From: Lentisphaeria bacterium | Lineage (GTDB): Bacteria > Verrucomicrobiota > Lentisphaeria > Victivallales > UBA1829 | Direction: 5' to 3' | Assembly (NCBI GenBank): GCA_017541665.1 | Contig: JAFXYP010000011.1 | Coordinates: forward strand, 1 to 35,363 | Length of the DNA stretch: 35,363 bases | In this document: positions 15,921-23,994 of the stretch, piece by piece | Numbering within the stretch: position 1 is the stretch's first letter | Layout of the letters: every line of letters begins with the position of its first letter | Translations under genes and position numbers: made by a program | The notes under the pieces: model-generated | Seen by the model: the letters and a program-made list of their open reading frames with translations, nothing else | Databases searched by the model: none | Told to the model about the DNA's origin: nothing

Positions 15921-16050
15921 GATCCGCCCGGAAAAATGGCAAAAAAACAGAAGCAGGGTTTCATATACCGCTCCAACTTAAAAGTAGGTGCAATAAGGCC
16001 TTGCGGCCCCGATATATTCTTTGTTCAGAGGAATGAACCGCTGCTTCCTG
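15893..16050 (-). ncRNA. Unidentified structured RNA
   Basis: The 478 bases between the channel-like gene and hisD hold no gene but carry signs of a leftward RNA. A promoter-like TTGCTT-16-TAAATT (16057-16084) is followed by a closing stem of 15 positions with 13 pairs (16033-16047 with 15950-15964). Inside it AUAUAUC/GGUAUAU closes a junction holding a GGCC-GCAA-GGCC hairpin (GNRA loop) and an imperfect CCUACUU/AAGUUGG hairpin. Seven T follow the closing stem, and a full intrinsic terminator lies at 15893-15920, giving an RNA of about 110 or 155 bases. It fits no RNA family I can name. A 15-bp palindromic mobile element is the main alternative. Confidence 0.55.
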
Positions 16051-16056
16051 ACGATT

Positions 16057-16084
16057 AATTTAGACGGGATTTCCGAAAAAGCAA
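16057..16084 (-). promoter_or_regulatory. Putative promoter of the structured RNA
   Basis: Minus-strand TTGCTT (16079-16084), a 16-base spacer and TAAATT (16057-16062). The predicted start falls within a few bases of the closing stem of the RNA. No protein start follows in this direction for 280 bases. Confidence 0.45.
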
Positions 16085-16253
16085 GTTTTCCCATGCGATT
16101 TTTTCAAAAAAAAAGCATTGCATCGGCAGGATGTGCGCGGGCCGCCTGAAAAAAGCGACTTTTTGGAGGTTTCGACTGGAAAAATTCTTTTTTTGAGCTA
16201 TCTTTATATGTTATTGTTGTTTGCGCCCCCGAAACCGAAAGGACCTTTTCTCC

Positions 16254-17552
16254 ATGAAGATCATTGACTGCACCGATGCCGATTACGAGCAGGCTCTCCA
16301 ATCGCTTTATACACGGCCGGCATGCCCCCCCGAGATCGAGGCGCGGGCACAGGCGATCGTGGACGAGGTCCGTCAGCACGGGGATGCGGCGGTCCTGGCG
16401 CAGATCGCGAAGTTCGACCGCGTCATCCTGACTTCGCCCGAGCTGAAAGTCTCCGAGGTGGAGATCGCCGCCGCGAAGAAGTCGGTCTCCCGCAAGACCA
16501 AAGATGCCATCCGCCTCGCGCGCAAAAATATCACCGAATTCGCGAAGATGCAGATACCACGTTCGTGGACCTCGCATCCGCGTCCCGGCGTCACGCTCGG
16601 CGAACAGTTCAAGCCCATGGACCGCGTGGCATGCTATGTGCCCGGCGGCACGGCGCCGCTGGTCTCCAGCGCGCTCCACACCGTCGCCATCGCGAAGGCC
16701 GCCGGCGTCCGCGAGATCATCGCGGCCACGCCGCCGCGCAAGGACGGCACCGTTAACCCCGCCACCTTGTACGCACTGGTCGCGGCAGGCGCCACCGCCG
16801 TCTACAAGATGGGCGGAGCGACGGCCATCGCAGCGCTCGCCTACGGCACGGAGACGGTCCCCGCCGTGGAGAAGATCGTCGGGCCGGGCAACGCCTACGT
16901 CGCCGCGGCCAAACGTTATGTCTTCGGACGCGTCGCCATCGACATGGTCGCCGGACCCTCCGAGGTCATGGTCGTCGCCGACGGCAGCGTCGATCCCGCC
17001 TGGACCGCCGCCGACATCCTGTCGCAGGCGGAGCACGGCTCCGGCCTGGAGCAGGCCGTCCTGGTCACGGATTCCGAAAAGACGCTCAAAGCCGTGAAGG
17101 TGCAGATCCTGGAGCAGTCCAAAACGCTGACCCGGCAGGGCCCGCTTCAGAAGGTGCTGGAGAACGGCATCTTCCTGATCCGCTGCGGCTCCATGGACGA
17201 GGCGGCGGAGATCGCCGGGAAATTCGCTCCGGAACACCTCGAGCTCCACTGCGCCGACCCCGCGAAATTCGCGAAGAAAGTCCATGCTGCGGGCGCCATC
17301 TTCCTCGGACCGTGGACGCCCGAGCCCGCCGGCGACTTCACCGCGGGGCCGAGCCACGTGCTTCCGACCGCCGGCACCGCCAGGTTCTTCCACGGTATCA
17401 CGGCGGGCGATTTCTTCTGCCGCAGCAGCATCCTGTCGTTCACCGAAAAGGCGCTGATGCGCGAAGTCGGCGCGATCGAGCATTTCGCCGAACTCGAAGG
17501 GCTCGACGCCCACGGGCGCAGCGCCTCCATCCGCAGAAACGGCCTGAAATGA
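16254..17552 (+). CDS. hisD: Histidinol dehydrogenase HisD
   Basis: HisD oxidises L-histidinol to L-histidine in two NAD-dependent steps, the last of histidine synthesis. The 432-residue protein keeps the zinc and catalytic residues at nearly E. coli positions: Q258 and H261 (SQAEHGS), E327 and H328 (PEHLELH), D361 and H420. The VGPGNAYVAAAKR and AIDMVAGPSEV blocks are also present. The ATG at 16254 has AAAGGACC about ten bases upstream; a TTG eleven codons earlier is less likely. hisC follows after 13 bases. The upstream AT-rich stretch near 16185-16217 probably holds the promoter, but no consensus pair could be fixed. Confidence 0.97.
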   Translation: MKIIDCTDADYEQALQSLYTRPACPPEIEARAQAIVDEVRQHGDAAVLAQIAKFDRVILTSPELKVSEVEIAAAKKSVSRKTKDAIRLARKNITEFAKMQIPRSWTSHPRPGVTLGEQFKPMDRVACYVPGGTAPLVSSALHTVAIAKAAGVREIIAATPPRKDGTVNPATLYALVAAGATAVYKMGGATAIAALAYGTETVPAVEKIVGPGNAYVAAAKRYVFGRVAIDMVAGPSEVMVVADGSVDPAWTAADILSQAEHGSGLEQAVLVTDSEKTLKAVKVQILEQSKTLTRQGPLQKVLENGIFLIRCGSMDEAAEIAGKFAPEHLELHCADPAKFAKKVHAAGAIFLGPWTPEPAGDFTAGPSHVLPTAGTARFFHGITAGDFFCRSSILSFTEKALMREVGAIEHFAELEGLDAHGRSASIRRNGLK

Positions 17553-17565
17553 AAGGCTCCCGGCA

Positions 17566-18645
17566 ATGACTCCCGACCAATATATTTCCTATTTCCGCAA
17601 GGACATCGACGGGATGGACGGCTACGCCCCCGGCGAACAGCTCAATATCCCCGAGCTCATCAAGCTCAATACCAACGAGAACCCGTTCCCGCCGTGCCCC
17701 GGCGTCTTCCAGGCGCTTTCCTCCATCGACCCGGAACGCCTCCGCCTGTACCCGAATCCGACTTCCGACCCCGTCCGCGACGAGATCGCGAAGATGTTCG
17801 GCCTGACCCGTGACCACGTGATCGCCTGCAACGGTTCCGACGACACGCTGAGCATCACGGTGCGGTGCTTCTCCTCGGCCGACCTGCCGATCGCCTGCCT
17901 GCGTCCATCCTATACGCTGTATCCCACGCTGGCGGCGCTCCACGGCGCTCCGGTCCGCTATATCGAACTCAAGGACGATTTCTCGCTGCCGGACGACATC
18001 CAGAAGCAGCTCGAAGGCACGAACCTCTTCCTCATCGCGCGTCCGAATGCCCCGACCGGGAACAGTTTCCCGCGCGAGCTGATGGAGACGATCTGCGCGA
18101 ACTACAGGGGCATGGTGCTGATCGACGAGGCGTACGCCGATTTCGCCGCCGACAACTGCGCCGATTTCGTGGAGCGGTTCCCGAACGTGATCGTGTCCCG
18201 CACGTTCTCGAAATCTCGTTCGCTTGCCGGGCTGCGTTTCGGCTTCGCGCTGGCGCATCCTCGGACCATCGCCGGCATGATGAAGATGAAGGATTCGTAC
18301 AACGTCTCCTACCTCACGCAGATGCTTGCCGTCGCCGCGCTCCGCGACAAGAAGTATTTCGAGGAGTGCTGCGAGAAGATCCGCCTGGCGCGCAAGATGC
18401 TCCTCTCCGGGCTCCTCGACCTCGGGTTCGAGGTCGTTCCGTCCGAGACGAACTTCCTTTTCGCCTCCCCGCCCGACCGCGACGGCGAACGCTGCTTCCG
18501 CGAGCTCCGCGCCCGCAACATCCTCGTCCGGTATTTCCCGTATCCGCGCACGAAGGCGTACGTTCGGATTTCCATCGGCACGTCCGTCCAGATCGTGAAG
18601 GTCTGGGCCGTGCTGTCCGAGATCTACGGAAAGGGCAAGTCATGA
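17566..18645 (+). CDS. hisC: Histidinol-phosphate aminotransferase HisC
   Basis: A PLP enzyme that converts imidazole-acetol phosphate to histidinol phosphate. The 359-residue protein has LNTNENPFPP near the start, RPNAPTG (159-165), LIDEAYADF with D187, and the PLP lysine K216 in SRTFSKSRSLAGLRFG. It follows hisD directly. Its TGA overlaps the next ATG. Confidence 0.95.
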   Translation: MTPDQYISYFRKDIDGMDGYAPGEQLNIPELIKLNTNENPFPPCPGVFQALSSIDPERLRLYPNPTSDPVRDEIAKMFGLTRDHVIACNGSDDTLSITVRCFSSADLPIACLRPSYTLYPTLAALHGAPVRYIELKDDFSLPDDIQKQLEGTNLFLIARPNAPTGNSFPRELMETICANYRGMVLIDEAYADFAADNCADFVERFPNVIVSRTFSKSRSLAGLRFGFALAHPRTIAGMMKMKDSYNVSYLTQMLAVAALRDKKYFEECCEKIRLARKMLLSGLLDLGFEVVPSETNFLFASPPDRDGERCFRELRARNILVRYFPYPRTKAYVRISIGTSVQIVKVWAVLSEIYGKGKS

Positions 18646-19421
18646 TCCGCCTCGGCCTCAGCAGAAGATCGTTCCGTCTGTCCGTCCTCGCGGCGCTGCT
18701 CCTGTCCGCGCCGTGCGCACTGCATGCCGACGTCTTCTCCATCTGGCCGTTTGGCGGCGGCGCGTCGGGAAAGAACGGCGCTTCGGACCTTTCCGCCGAA
18801 TCCGCCGAGGACACGCTTGCTGCCCTGCTGGACGCCACGCAGTTCTGGTCGGAGAAGGTCTCGATCAACGGCCAGAACCTGACCATGAAGATCTCCATGT
18901 CCGACCAGCCGCTTTCGCTGGTCCGGGCGTCCGTGCTGAAGCTCTTCCCCACCGCGCAGGCGGCGGGCAACGAATCGTCCCTGCTCATGCGGCGTCCGCT
19001 CGAGGGCGGCGGTTCCCAGCGCATCTTCCTGCTTCAGCTCCGCGGCATGAATCCGCTTCTCCAGTTCACGACGGTCCTGCCGGAGGACATGCCCCGGGAG
19101 TGCCCCCGATCCCTCTGGCCCGAGGAGTTCCCCGTCGCCGCCGGCGCGACCTCGTTCCAGCTGATGACCTTTCCGAACCGCGGTTCCCATTTCGGCACCT
19201 ACGAGATCGCCGGTTCCGAGATCGCGCCCGTGATGGACGACCTGACCGCGAAGATCAAAAGCGCGGGCTGGGCTCCCGCCACCATGGAACATGCCGATTT
19301 GTTTGCCGGCGCCGGCGAGGTCTTCATGAAGAAGGACCCCGACGAACTGCTGCTCCTCGGCATCGTCCGCGACGCCGCCGGGTCCGCCCAGGTCTCGTTC
19401 TATACACGCAAGCTCAAGTAA
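18642..19421 (+). CDS. Exported protein of unknown function
   Basis: A 259-residue protein that starts inside the hisC stop (ATGA). It has a twin-Arg-free signal peptide, RRSFRLSVLAALLLSAPCAL, with likely cleavage after ALHA. The mature protein has no motif I recognise; it is mixed alpha/beta with conserved-looking stretches such as LTMKISMSDQPLSLVRA. It sits between hisC and cmk. The tight overlap with hisC looks like operon packing rather than a role in histidine synthesis. The frame has the same GC-rich codon use as its neighbours. Confidence 0.8.
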   Translation: MIRLGLSRRSFRLSVLAALLLSAPCALHADVFSIWPFGGGASGKNGASDLSAESAEDTLAALLDATQFWSEKVSINGQNLTMKISMSDQPLSLVRASVLKLFPTAQAAGNESSLLMRRPLEGGGSQRIFLLQLRGMNPLLQFTTVLPEDMPRECPRSLWPEEFPVAAGATSFQLMTFPNRGSHFGTYEIAGSEIAPVMDDLTAKIKSAGWAPATMEHADLFAGAGEVFMKKDPDELLLLGIVRDAAGSAQVSFYTRKLK

Positions 19422-19455
19422 CCTCAACCCATTTTCATCGAAGGAAGCCCCGACC

Positions 19456-20136
19456 ATGGCAAGCACAGTGATCGCGATCGACGGACCCGCCGCGTCCGGC
19501 AAAAGCACAGCCGCGCGGAATCTCGCCGCCAGCCTCGGCATCCCCTACATCAATACCGGTTCCCTCTACCGCGCCATCGCCTGGAAGGCCGGGCAGCGCG
19601 GGATCTCCACCCGCGACGAAGCCGCGCTCCGCGCCATGCTCGCGGACACCTCCATCCGGTACGCAGTCCCCGCGGACGGCGGCAACCCGGATATCGAGAT
19701 CGACGGCGTTTTCCCGGGGCAGGCGCTCCGCGCCCCCGAGATCGCGCAGGGCGCCTCGAACGTCGCCGCCATTCCTTTCGTCCGCGCCTTCACGCTCCAG
19801 ATCCAGCGCGATGCGGCGAAGAACTCGCTCGTGGTGATGGAAGGGCGCGACATCGGCACGGCGGTCTTCCCCGATGCCAAATACAAGTTTTTCCTGACCG
19901 CATCCCCGCGCGTCCGGGCGCTCCGCCGTCTGGCGCAGGGCGGCGAGACGCCCGACAACGCCACGGTCGATTCCGTGGCCGCCGAGATCGCCGAGCGCGA
20001 CCGCCAGGACATGAACCGTTCCGTCGCGCCGCTCCGTCAGGCCGAGGACGCCGTCTTCATCGACAGCAGCGGCATGACGGCCGAAGAAGTGCTGGACGCG
20101 ATGGTCCTTTGCATTCAGGACGGGGGTGACGCATGA
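19456..20136 (+). CDS. cmk: Cytidylate kinase Cmk
   Basis: Cmk phosphorylates CMP and dCMP with ATP. The 226-residue protein begins [20 protein letters not shown] (P-loop GPAASGKS), followed by [35 protein letters not shown] and [18 protein letters not shown]. All are standard Cmk motifs at family length. An AAGGAA site precedes the ATG. The stop overlaps the thioesterase start as ATGA. Confidence 0.96.
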   Translation: MASTVIAIDGPAASGKSTAARNLAASLGIPYINTGSLYRAIAWKAGQRGISTRDEAALRAMLADTSIRYAVPADGGNPDIEIDGVFPGQALRAPEIAQGASNVAAIPFVRAFTLQIQRDAAKNSLVVMEGRDIGTAVFPDAKYKFFLTASPRVRALRRLAQGGETPDNATVDSVAAEIAERDRQDMNRSVAPLRQAEDAVFIDSSGMTAEEVLDAMVLCIQDGGDA

Positions 20137-20546
20137 TCGCCGCCTCCATCGACTACCGCGTCCCGTACGCCGACACCGACCAGATGACGTTCGTCTACTA
20201 CGCGAACTACCTCATCTATTTCGAAATGGCGCGCGAAGAGCTCATGCGCGTCATCGGGCTGCCCTACAGCAAGCTCGAAGAGCTCGGATGCGCGCTCCCG
20301 GTCCTCGAGGCCGTCTGCCATTACAAACGGCCCGCCAAGTTCGAGGACATCCTCACCATCACAGCCTCCCTCGCCGAGCTGAAAGGCGTCCGTGTCAAAA
20401 TCGCCTGCACCGTGAAACGCGGCGACGTGCTGCTCGCCGAAGGCTGGACCGTCCACGCGTTCATGAATCGCGACGGCCGCCCGCAGAAGCCGCCGCAGGT
20501 CTTCCTCGACACGATCTCCTCCGCACCTTCAACAACCGAATCATAA
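20133..20546 (+). CDS. Acyl-CoA thioesterase, 4HBT hotdog family (YbgC-like)
   Basis: A 137-residue single hotdog protein. The active-site region [22 protein letters not shown] carries the Asp of the 4HBT/YbgC family, followed by [14 protein letters not shown] and an FMNRDGRP tail. Family members hydrolyse acyl-CoA or acyl-ACP thioesters; the substrate here is not known. It is coupled to cmk by a 4-base overlap. Confidence 0.88.
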   Translation: MIAASIDYRVPYADTDQMTFVYYANYLIYFEMAREELMRVIGLPYSKLEELGCALPVLEAVCHYKRPAKFEDILTITASLAELKGVRVKIACTVKRGDVLLAEGWTVHAFMNRDGRPQKPPQVFLDTISSAPSTTES

Positions 20547-20560
20547 AGGTTTTTTCTTAC

Positions 20561-21067
20561 ATGAGCATCAACACCAACCCCGATCTCTGCCCCTGCGGTT
20601 CCGGCGAACACTTCGCCGACTGCTGCGAACCCGTCATCCTCGGCGCCCGCAAGGCGAAAACGCCCGAAGAACTCATGCGTGCGCGCTACTCCGCCTACGC
20701 CACCTGCCACGTCGATTTCATCCTCGACTCCACGCACCCCGAACAGCGCGCGACCTGCGACCGCCAGGAGGTCAAGAACTGGGCGGAGCAGTCCGAGTGG
20801 GACAGCATCACCATCCTGCGCACCGAGCGCGGCGGCGAGAAGGATTCCGACGGCATCGTCGAGTTCGTCGCCCGCTACAAAAACCGCAACATGCAGATGG
20901 AGCACCACGAGATCTCCGAGTTCCGCCGCAGCGGCGGCGAATGGTTCTTCTACGACGGCGCCATCGTCGGCCCGAAGCCGTACGTTCGCACCGCGCCGAA
21001 GGTCGGCCCGAACGATCCGTGCCCCTGCGGTTCCGGCAAAAAATACAAGAAGTGCTGCGGCAAGTAA
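20561..21067 (+). CDS. YchJ-like protein with two SEC-C motifs
   Basis: A 168-residue protein with a zinc-binding SEC-C motif at each end ([13 protein letters not shown] and [13 protein letters not shown]). Between them is the YchJ/NTF2-like middle domain, starting [20 protein letters not shown] and holding [13 protein letters not shown] is known from SecA, where it binds zinc and the SecB chaperone; the role of YchJ proteins is open. It starts 14 bases after the thioesterase. Confidence 0.9.
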   Translation: MSINTNPDLCPCGSGEHFADCCEPVILGARKAKTPEELMRARYSAYATCHVDFILDSTHPEQRATCDRQEVKNWAEQSEWDSITILRTERGGEKDSDGIVEFVARYKNRNMQMEHHEISEFRRSGGEWFFYDGAIVGPKPYVRTAPKVGPNDPCPCGSGKKYKKCCGK

Positions 21068-21119
21068 CGCCGATTCCTGAAAGCCGGGACCGCCGTCCCC
21101 CGAAAACAAGGAGAGTCAA

Positions 21120-21293
21120 ATGAGTCTGAGCCTCCAGAATACGGTCGTGAGAGTCATTCTGTGCATCATATTCCCTCCGCTTGCCGTCATCGACAAAGGC
21201 TGCGGGATCATGCTGCTTGTTTTTTTCCTTTGTTTCCTGGGGTGGCTCCCGGCGACGATCGTCGCTTTGATCCTGACACTGAAAGACAAATGA
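21120..21293 (+). CDS. Pmp3/YqaE-family (UPF0057) small membrane protein
   Basis: A 57-residue protein with two membrane helices. It matches the Pmp3/YqaE pattern: [19 protein letters not shown], then a second helix ending [16 protein letters not shown]. In yeast and plants such proteins affect membrane potential and salt stress; in bacteria they are little studied. An AAGGAG site lies eight bases before the ATG. It is 52 bases after the SEC-C gene and probably co-transcribed. Confidence 0.88.
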   Translation: MSLSLQNTVVRVILCIIFPPLAVIDKGCGIMLLVFFLCFLGWLPATIVALILTLKDK

Positions 21294-21347
21294 CGGATAT
21301 CCATTGTCCATAGTGACGCGGGAGGTTCGTTCCTCTGCACATTTTCC

Positions 21348-22532
21348 ATGAAAAAGCGTTGGAAAAAAGTTTTGGTCTGGACGGCGGTCGCGTTTGTCCT
21401 GACTCTCGCCGTCGTCGCGCTCGGCGCGTGGCGGATGTTCGGCACGTTCGTCACGGCGGCGCGGAGCATCCACAAGCTGAAGGACGGCCTGTACGTCATG
21501 GAATACCGCGGCGATTACGGATTCGACAAGTTCCTCGCGCAGGGCGGGGCGGCGGACGATTCCGCCGTGGCGGACTACCTGATCGGATTTCTGTCCGGCG
21601 GGTACTATAAGAGGGCGGACAACGAGATCAAGCCCGGCGACTACGGCTGCTCCACGGTCTGCGTGAAGAATAAGAACGGCGCCGTGTATTTCGGGCGGAA
21701 TTTCGACTGGGAGAAAGGCCGCGCGATGATCGTCCACACCGTGCCGGAGAACGGCTACGAATCGCTGTCCACCTGCTGCCTGGATTTCCTCGGATTCGGG
21801 GACGATTACCAGCCCGACGGCTCCATGCCGGAACGCATCCAGACGCTCGCGGCGATCTATGTCCCCGTGGACGGCATGAACGAGAAGGGCCTCATGATCG
21901 CCGACCTCATGGCGGGGGACATGGAGGAGACGCACCAGAAGACCGGCAAGGTCGCGCTCACGACCACGACCGCCATCCGGCTGCTGCTGGACCGCGCGGC
22001 AACCGTGGACGAGGCGGTCGAACTGCTGAAACAGTATGATATGAACTCGTCCATCGGTGCGGCGCATCATTTCGCGATCACGGACAAGACCGGAAAAAGC
22101 GTGGTCGTGGAGTATGTGGACGGCGAAATGCTCGTCACGGAAACGAGCATCGTCACGAACCATTATCTCTCCGACTGCGCGAAGAAGGGCGTCGGCTCCG
22201 AGCAGTCCCATCAGCGGTTCGACTGGCTGGACAACCGTCTCGGGCCGGATTTCGTCCTCGCCGGCTGGCGCGGCCGGCCGGACTACAAGATAAGCTGGCC
22301 GGCGTTCCAGGAAGTCAGGAGCCTGTTGTCATTCGTCGCGCAGTCACAGTATCCGCAGACGGACGGCGACAACGACGTGACCTTGTGGAGCATCGTGTAT
22401 GCTCCGGGGAAGCAGTGGGCCGACTTCTATTTCCGTGAAGATTTCAAGTACGGTCATCGGCTTTATCTCTTCCCGGAAATCAACAACAAAACCAAATTCG
22501 TGTCCGCCACTCCCGTCATCTACATCGATTGA
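21348..22532 (+). CDS. Membrane-anchored Ntn hydrolase, choloylglycine/C45 type
   Basis: A 394-residue protein with an N-terminal membrane anchor (about 8-28), a pro-segment to about residue 100, and then GCSTVCVKNKNGAVYFGRNF. This is the Ntn linear-amide hydrolase signature, with C101 as the expected nucleophile after autocleavage, and GRNFDW (116-121) with Arg and Asp. The family includes bile salt hydrolase, penicillin V acylase and acyltransferases. The target bond here is unknown, and the membrane anchor implies action outside the cytoplasm. It is convergent with the glycosyltransferase gene, 44 bases away. Confidence 0.85.
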   Translation: MKKRWKKVLVWTAVAFVLTLAVVALGAWRMFGTFVTAARSIHKLKDGLYVMEYRGDYGFDKFLAQGGAADDSAVADYLIGFLSGGYYKRADNEIKPGDYGCSTVCVKNKNGAVYFGRNFDWEKGRAMIVHTVPENGYESLSTCCLDFLGFGDDYQPDGSMPERIQTLAAIYVPVDGMNEKGLMIADLMAGDMEETHQKTGKVALTTTTAIRLLLDRAATVDEAVELLKQYDMNSSIGAAHHFAITDKTGKSVVVEYVDGEMLVTETSIVTNHYLSDCAKKGVGSEQSHQRFDWLDNRLGPDFVLAGWRGRPDYKISWPAFQEVRSLLSFVAQSQYPQTDGDNDVTLWSIVYAPGKQWADFYFREDFKYGHRLYLFPEINNKTKFVSATPVIYID

Positions 22533-22576
22533 GTTCGCCGAAAATGAGGGCTTGACGGCGTGGGAACCAATCCTTT

Positions 22577-23731
22577 TTACCGGCCTTTCGGGAACAGCAT
22601 GACGTCCAGCCATTCGTCCAGGTGGCCGTCGAGCCACCAGGCGTCCATGCGCGCGTAGTTGTCGCGGATGAGCTGAAACTGTTTGTCCGGGTCCGCGAAT
22701 AAACCGTTGACCATGCGGTCGAGCGTGTCCGCCGTGTCGAAGCACGCGTCGGGCGCGATCTGCCTGTAGCTGCCGATATCCTGCACGAACGCGGGCACGC
22801 CCTCCGCCCAGGACTCCAGCAGCTTGATCGGGCTCTTGCACTCGTTGAACCGGGAATGCTGAAGCGGCTGAATAAAGAGGTCGGCGCGGATGGTACGCCG
22901 CACGCGCGGATAGTCCAGGAACGGGCCGACGGGGATGTACTCGAAGTCGTCTTCGTATTCTTTCAGGGCAGGGGGGAATCCGCCGTGGAAGACGAACTGA
23001 TACTTGTGCCGGTTTACGACGATCCAGTCCAGAATCCCGGAGAAATCGTCGCCCGCGCCGGTCTGCATCATGTCGAAGTGCGACATGCCACAGGAGAAGC
23101 AGATGCGCGGCTTCCGCGATTTCTGCGAGCGGACGCGTTCGAGGACGGCCGTTTCATTGTACGAGTCGAAGAAATAGCGGGGCAGGTAGTTCGGGATGAC
23201 GCGGAATTTGCTGCGCGGGATCCCGAACTTCTCGCTGTAGTAGTCGGCGAGCGGCGCGCACGTGACCGTGATCGCGTCGCATCCTGCCATGAAGAGCGGG
23301 ATGGCGTCTTTTCCTTCCTTGAAGATGTCTCGGTAGCAGTTGTAGACGGGGATGTCTTCCATGACGAGGATGTCGTCGATCTCGTAGACGACCGGGAACC
23401 GGTATTTCTCCTTCGCGGGCAGGATGACGTCGCGGAACCACCGGATGTCGCAGAGGGCGCATGCGCGCTGCAGACGGAAGGACGAAAGGATCGGGAAGAT
23501 GGTCTGGTAGTTGAAGAGCAGGCGCACGTCGCAGAAGACCGCGTTGTCATGGACCTGGGACAGCAGCTGCGAGGGGAAAAGGATGCGGTAGTAGGAACAT
23601 CCGCCGACGTCGATGTGCGTGGAGCCGAAGAGATAGGCCTTCTGCGGGTCCAGCTGGACCGGAGTCTTTTCCGGCTGCGGTTGTTCCGGCTGCGAGGGGA
23701 CGGTCAGTTTCGGCGGGACGAATTGAATCAT
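22577..23731 (-). CDS. GT-B glycosyltransferase
   Basis: A 384-residue protein. The N-half has SYYRILFPSQLLSQVHDNAV and VVYEIDDILVMEDIPVYN, seen in group 1 glycosyltransferases. The C-half has the nucleotide-sugar binding helix with ECKSPIKLLESWAEGVPAFV. No signal peptide is seen. The donor and acceptor are unknown; a cell-surface glycan is a guess. The frame is open 71 codons further upstream, but the ATG at 23729-23731 is preferred because the extension covers the promoter at 23795-23823 and reads as low-complexity. Confidence 0.82.
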   Translation of the reverse strand: MIQFVPPKLTVPSQPEQPQPEKTPVQLDPQKAYLFGSTHIDVGGCSYYRILFPSQLLSQVHDNAVFCDVRLLFNYQTIFPILSSFRLQRACALCDIRWFRDVILPAKEKYRFPVVYEIDDILVMEDIPVYNCYRDIFKEGKDAIPLFMAGCDAITVTCAPLADYYSEKFGIPRSKFRVIPNYLPRYFFDSYNETAVLERVRSQKSRKPRICFSCGMSHFDMMQTGAGDDFSGILDWIVVNRHKYQFVFHGGFPPALKEYEDDFEYIPVGPFLDYPRVRRTIRADLFIQPLQHSRFNECKSPIKLLESWAEGVPAFVQDIGSYRQIAPDACFDTADTLDRMVNGLFADPDKQFQLIRDNYARMDAWWLDGHLDEWLDVMLFPKGR

Positions 23732-23794
23732 GGCGAACTTGGAAAAAGGTTGTCGGAGCCGGCCGGATCGGGGCCGGGGCGAATGGCGAAAACA

Positions 23795-23823
23795 AATATA
23801 ACGCAGAAAACCCGAAAAAACAA
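23795..23823 (-). promoter_or_regulatory. Promoter of the glycosyltransferase gene
   Basis: Minus-strand TTGTTT (23818-23823), 17-base spacer, TATATT (23795-23800), about 64 bases before the start. It is divergent from the kinase promoter 50 bases to the right. Confidence 0.65.
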
Positions 23824-23875
23824 GCGGCGAATTCCGAAAAACCGGGCGAAAAAGAGGAAAAAAAAGATTTTGAGG

Positions 23876-23904
23876 TTGAAGTTTCGGGCGGTTCGGTCTA
23901 TATT
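23876..23904 (+). promoter_or_regulatory. Promoter of the Ser/Thr kinase gene
   Basis: TTGAAG (23876-23881), 17-base spacer, TATATT (23899-23904). It leaves a leader of about 85 bases before the ATG at 23995. Confidence 0.65.
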
Positions 23905-23994
23905 TAATGGAATAAACTAACGCCATGACCCCGCCGGCCCGCATGCGACCTCCCTCTCTGCCCGGCGGCCATGGTGCAACAGGAAGACGATCCC

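Noticed and set aside
16030-16055. SRP RNA, from the minus-strand GTCAGGAAGCAGC
   Set aside because: It resembles part of the SRP RNA core but lacks the GGAA tetraloop hairpin between GTCAGG and AGCAGC, so the symmetric loop cannot form.
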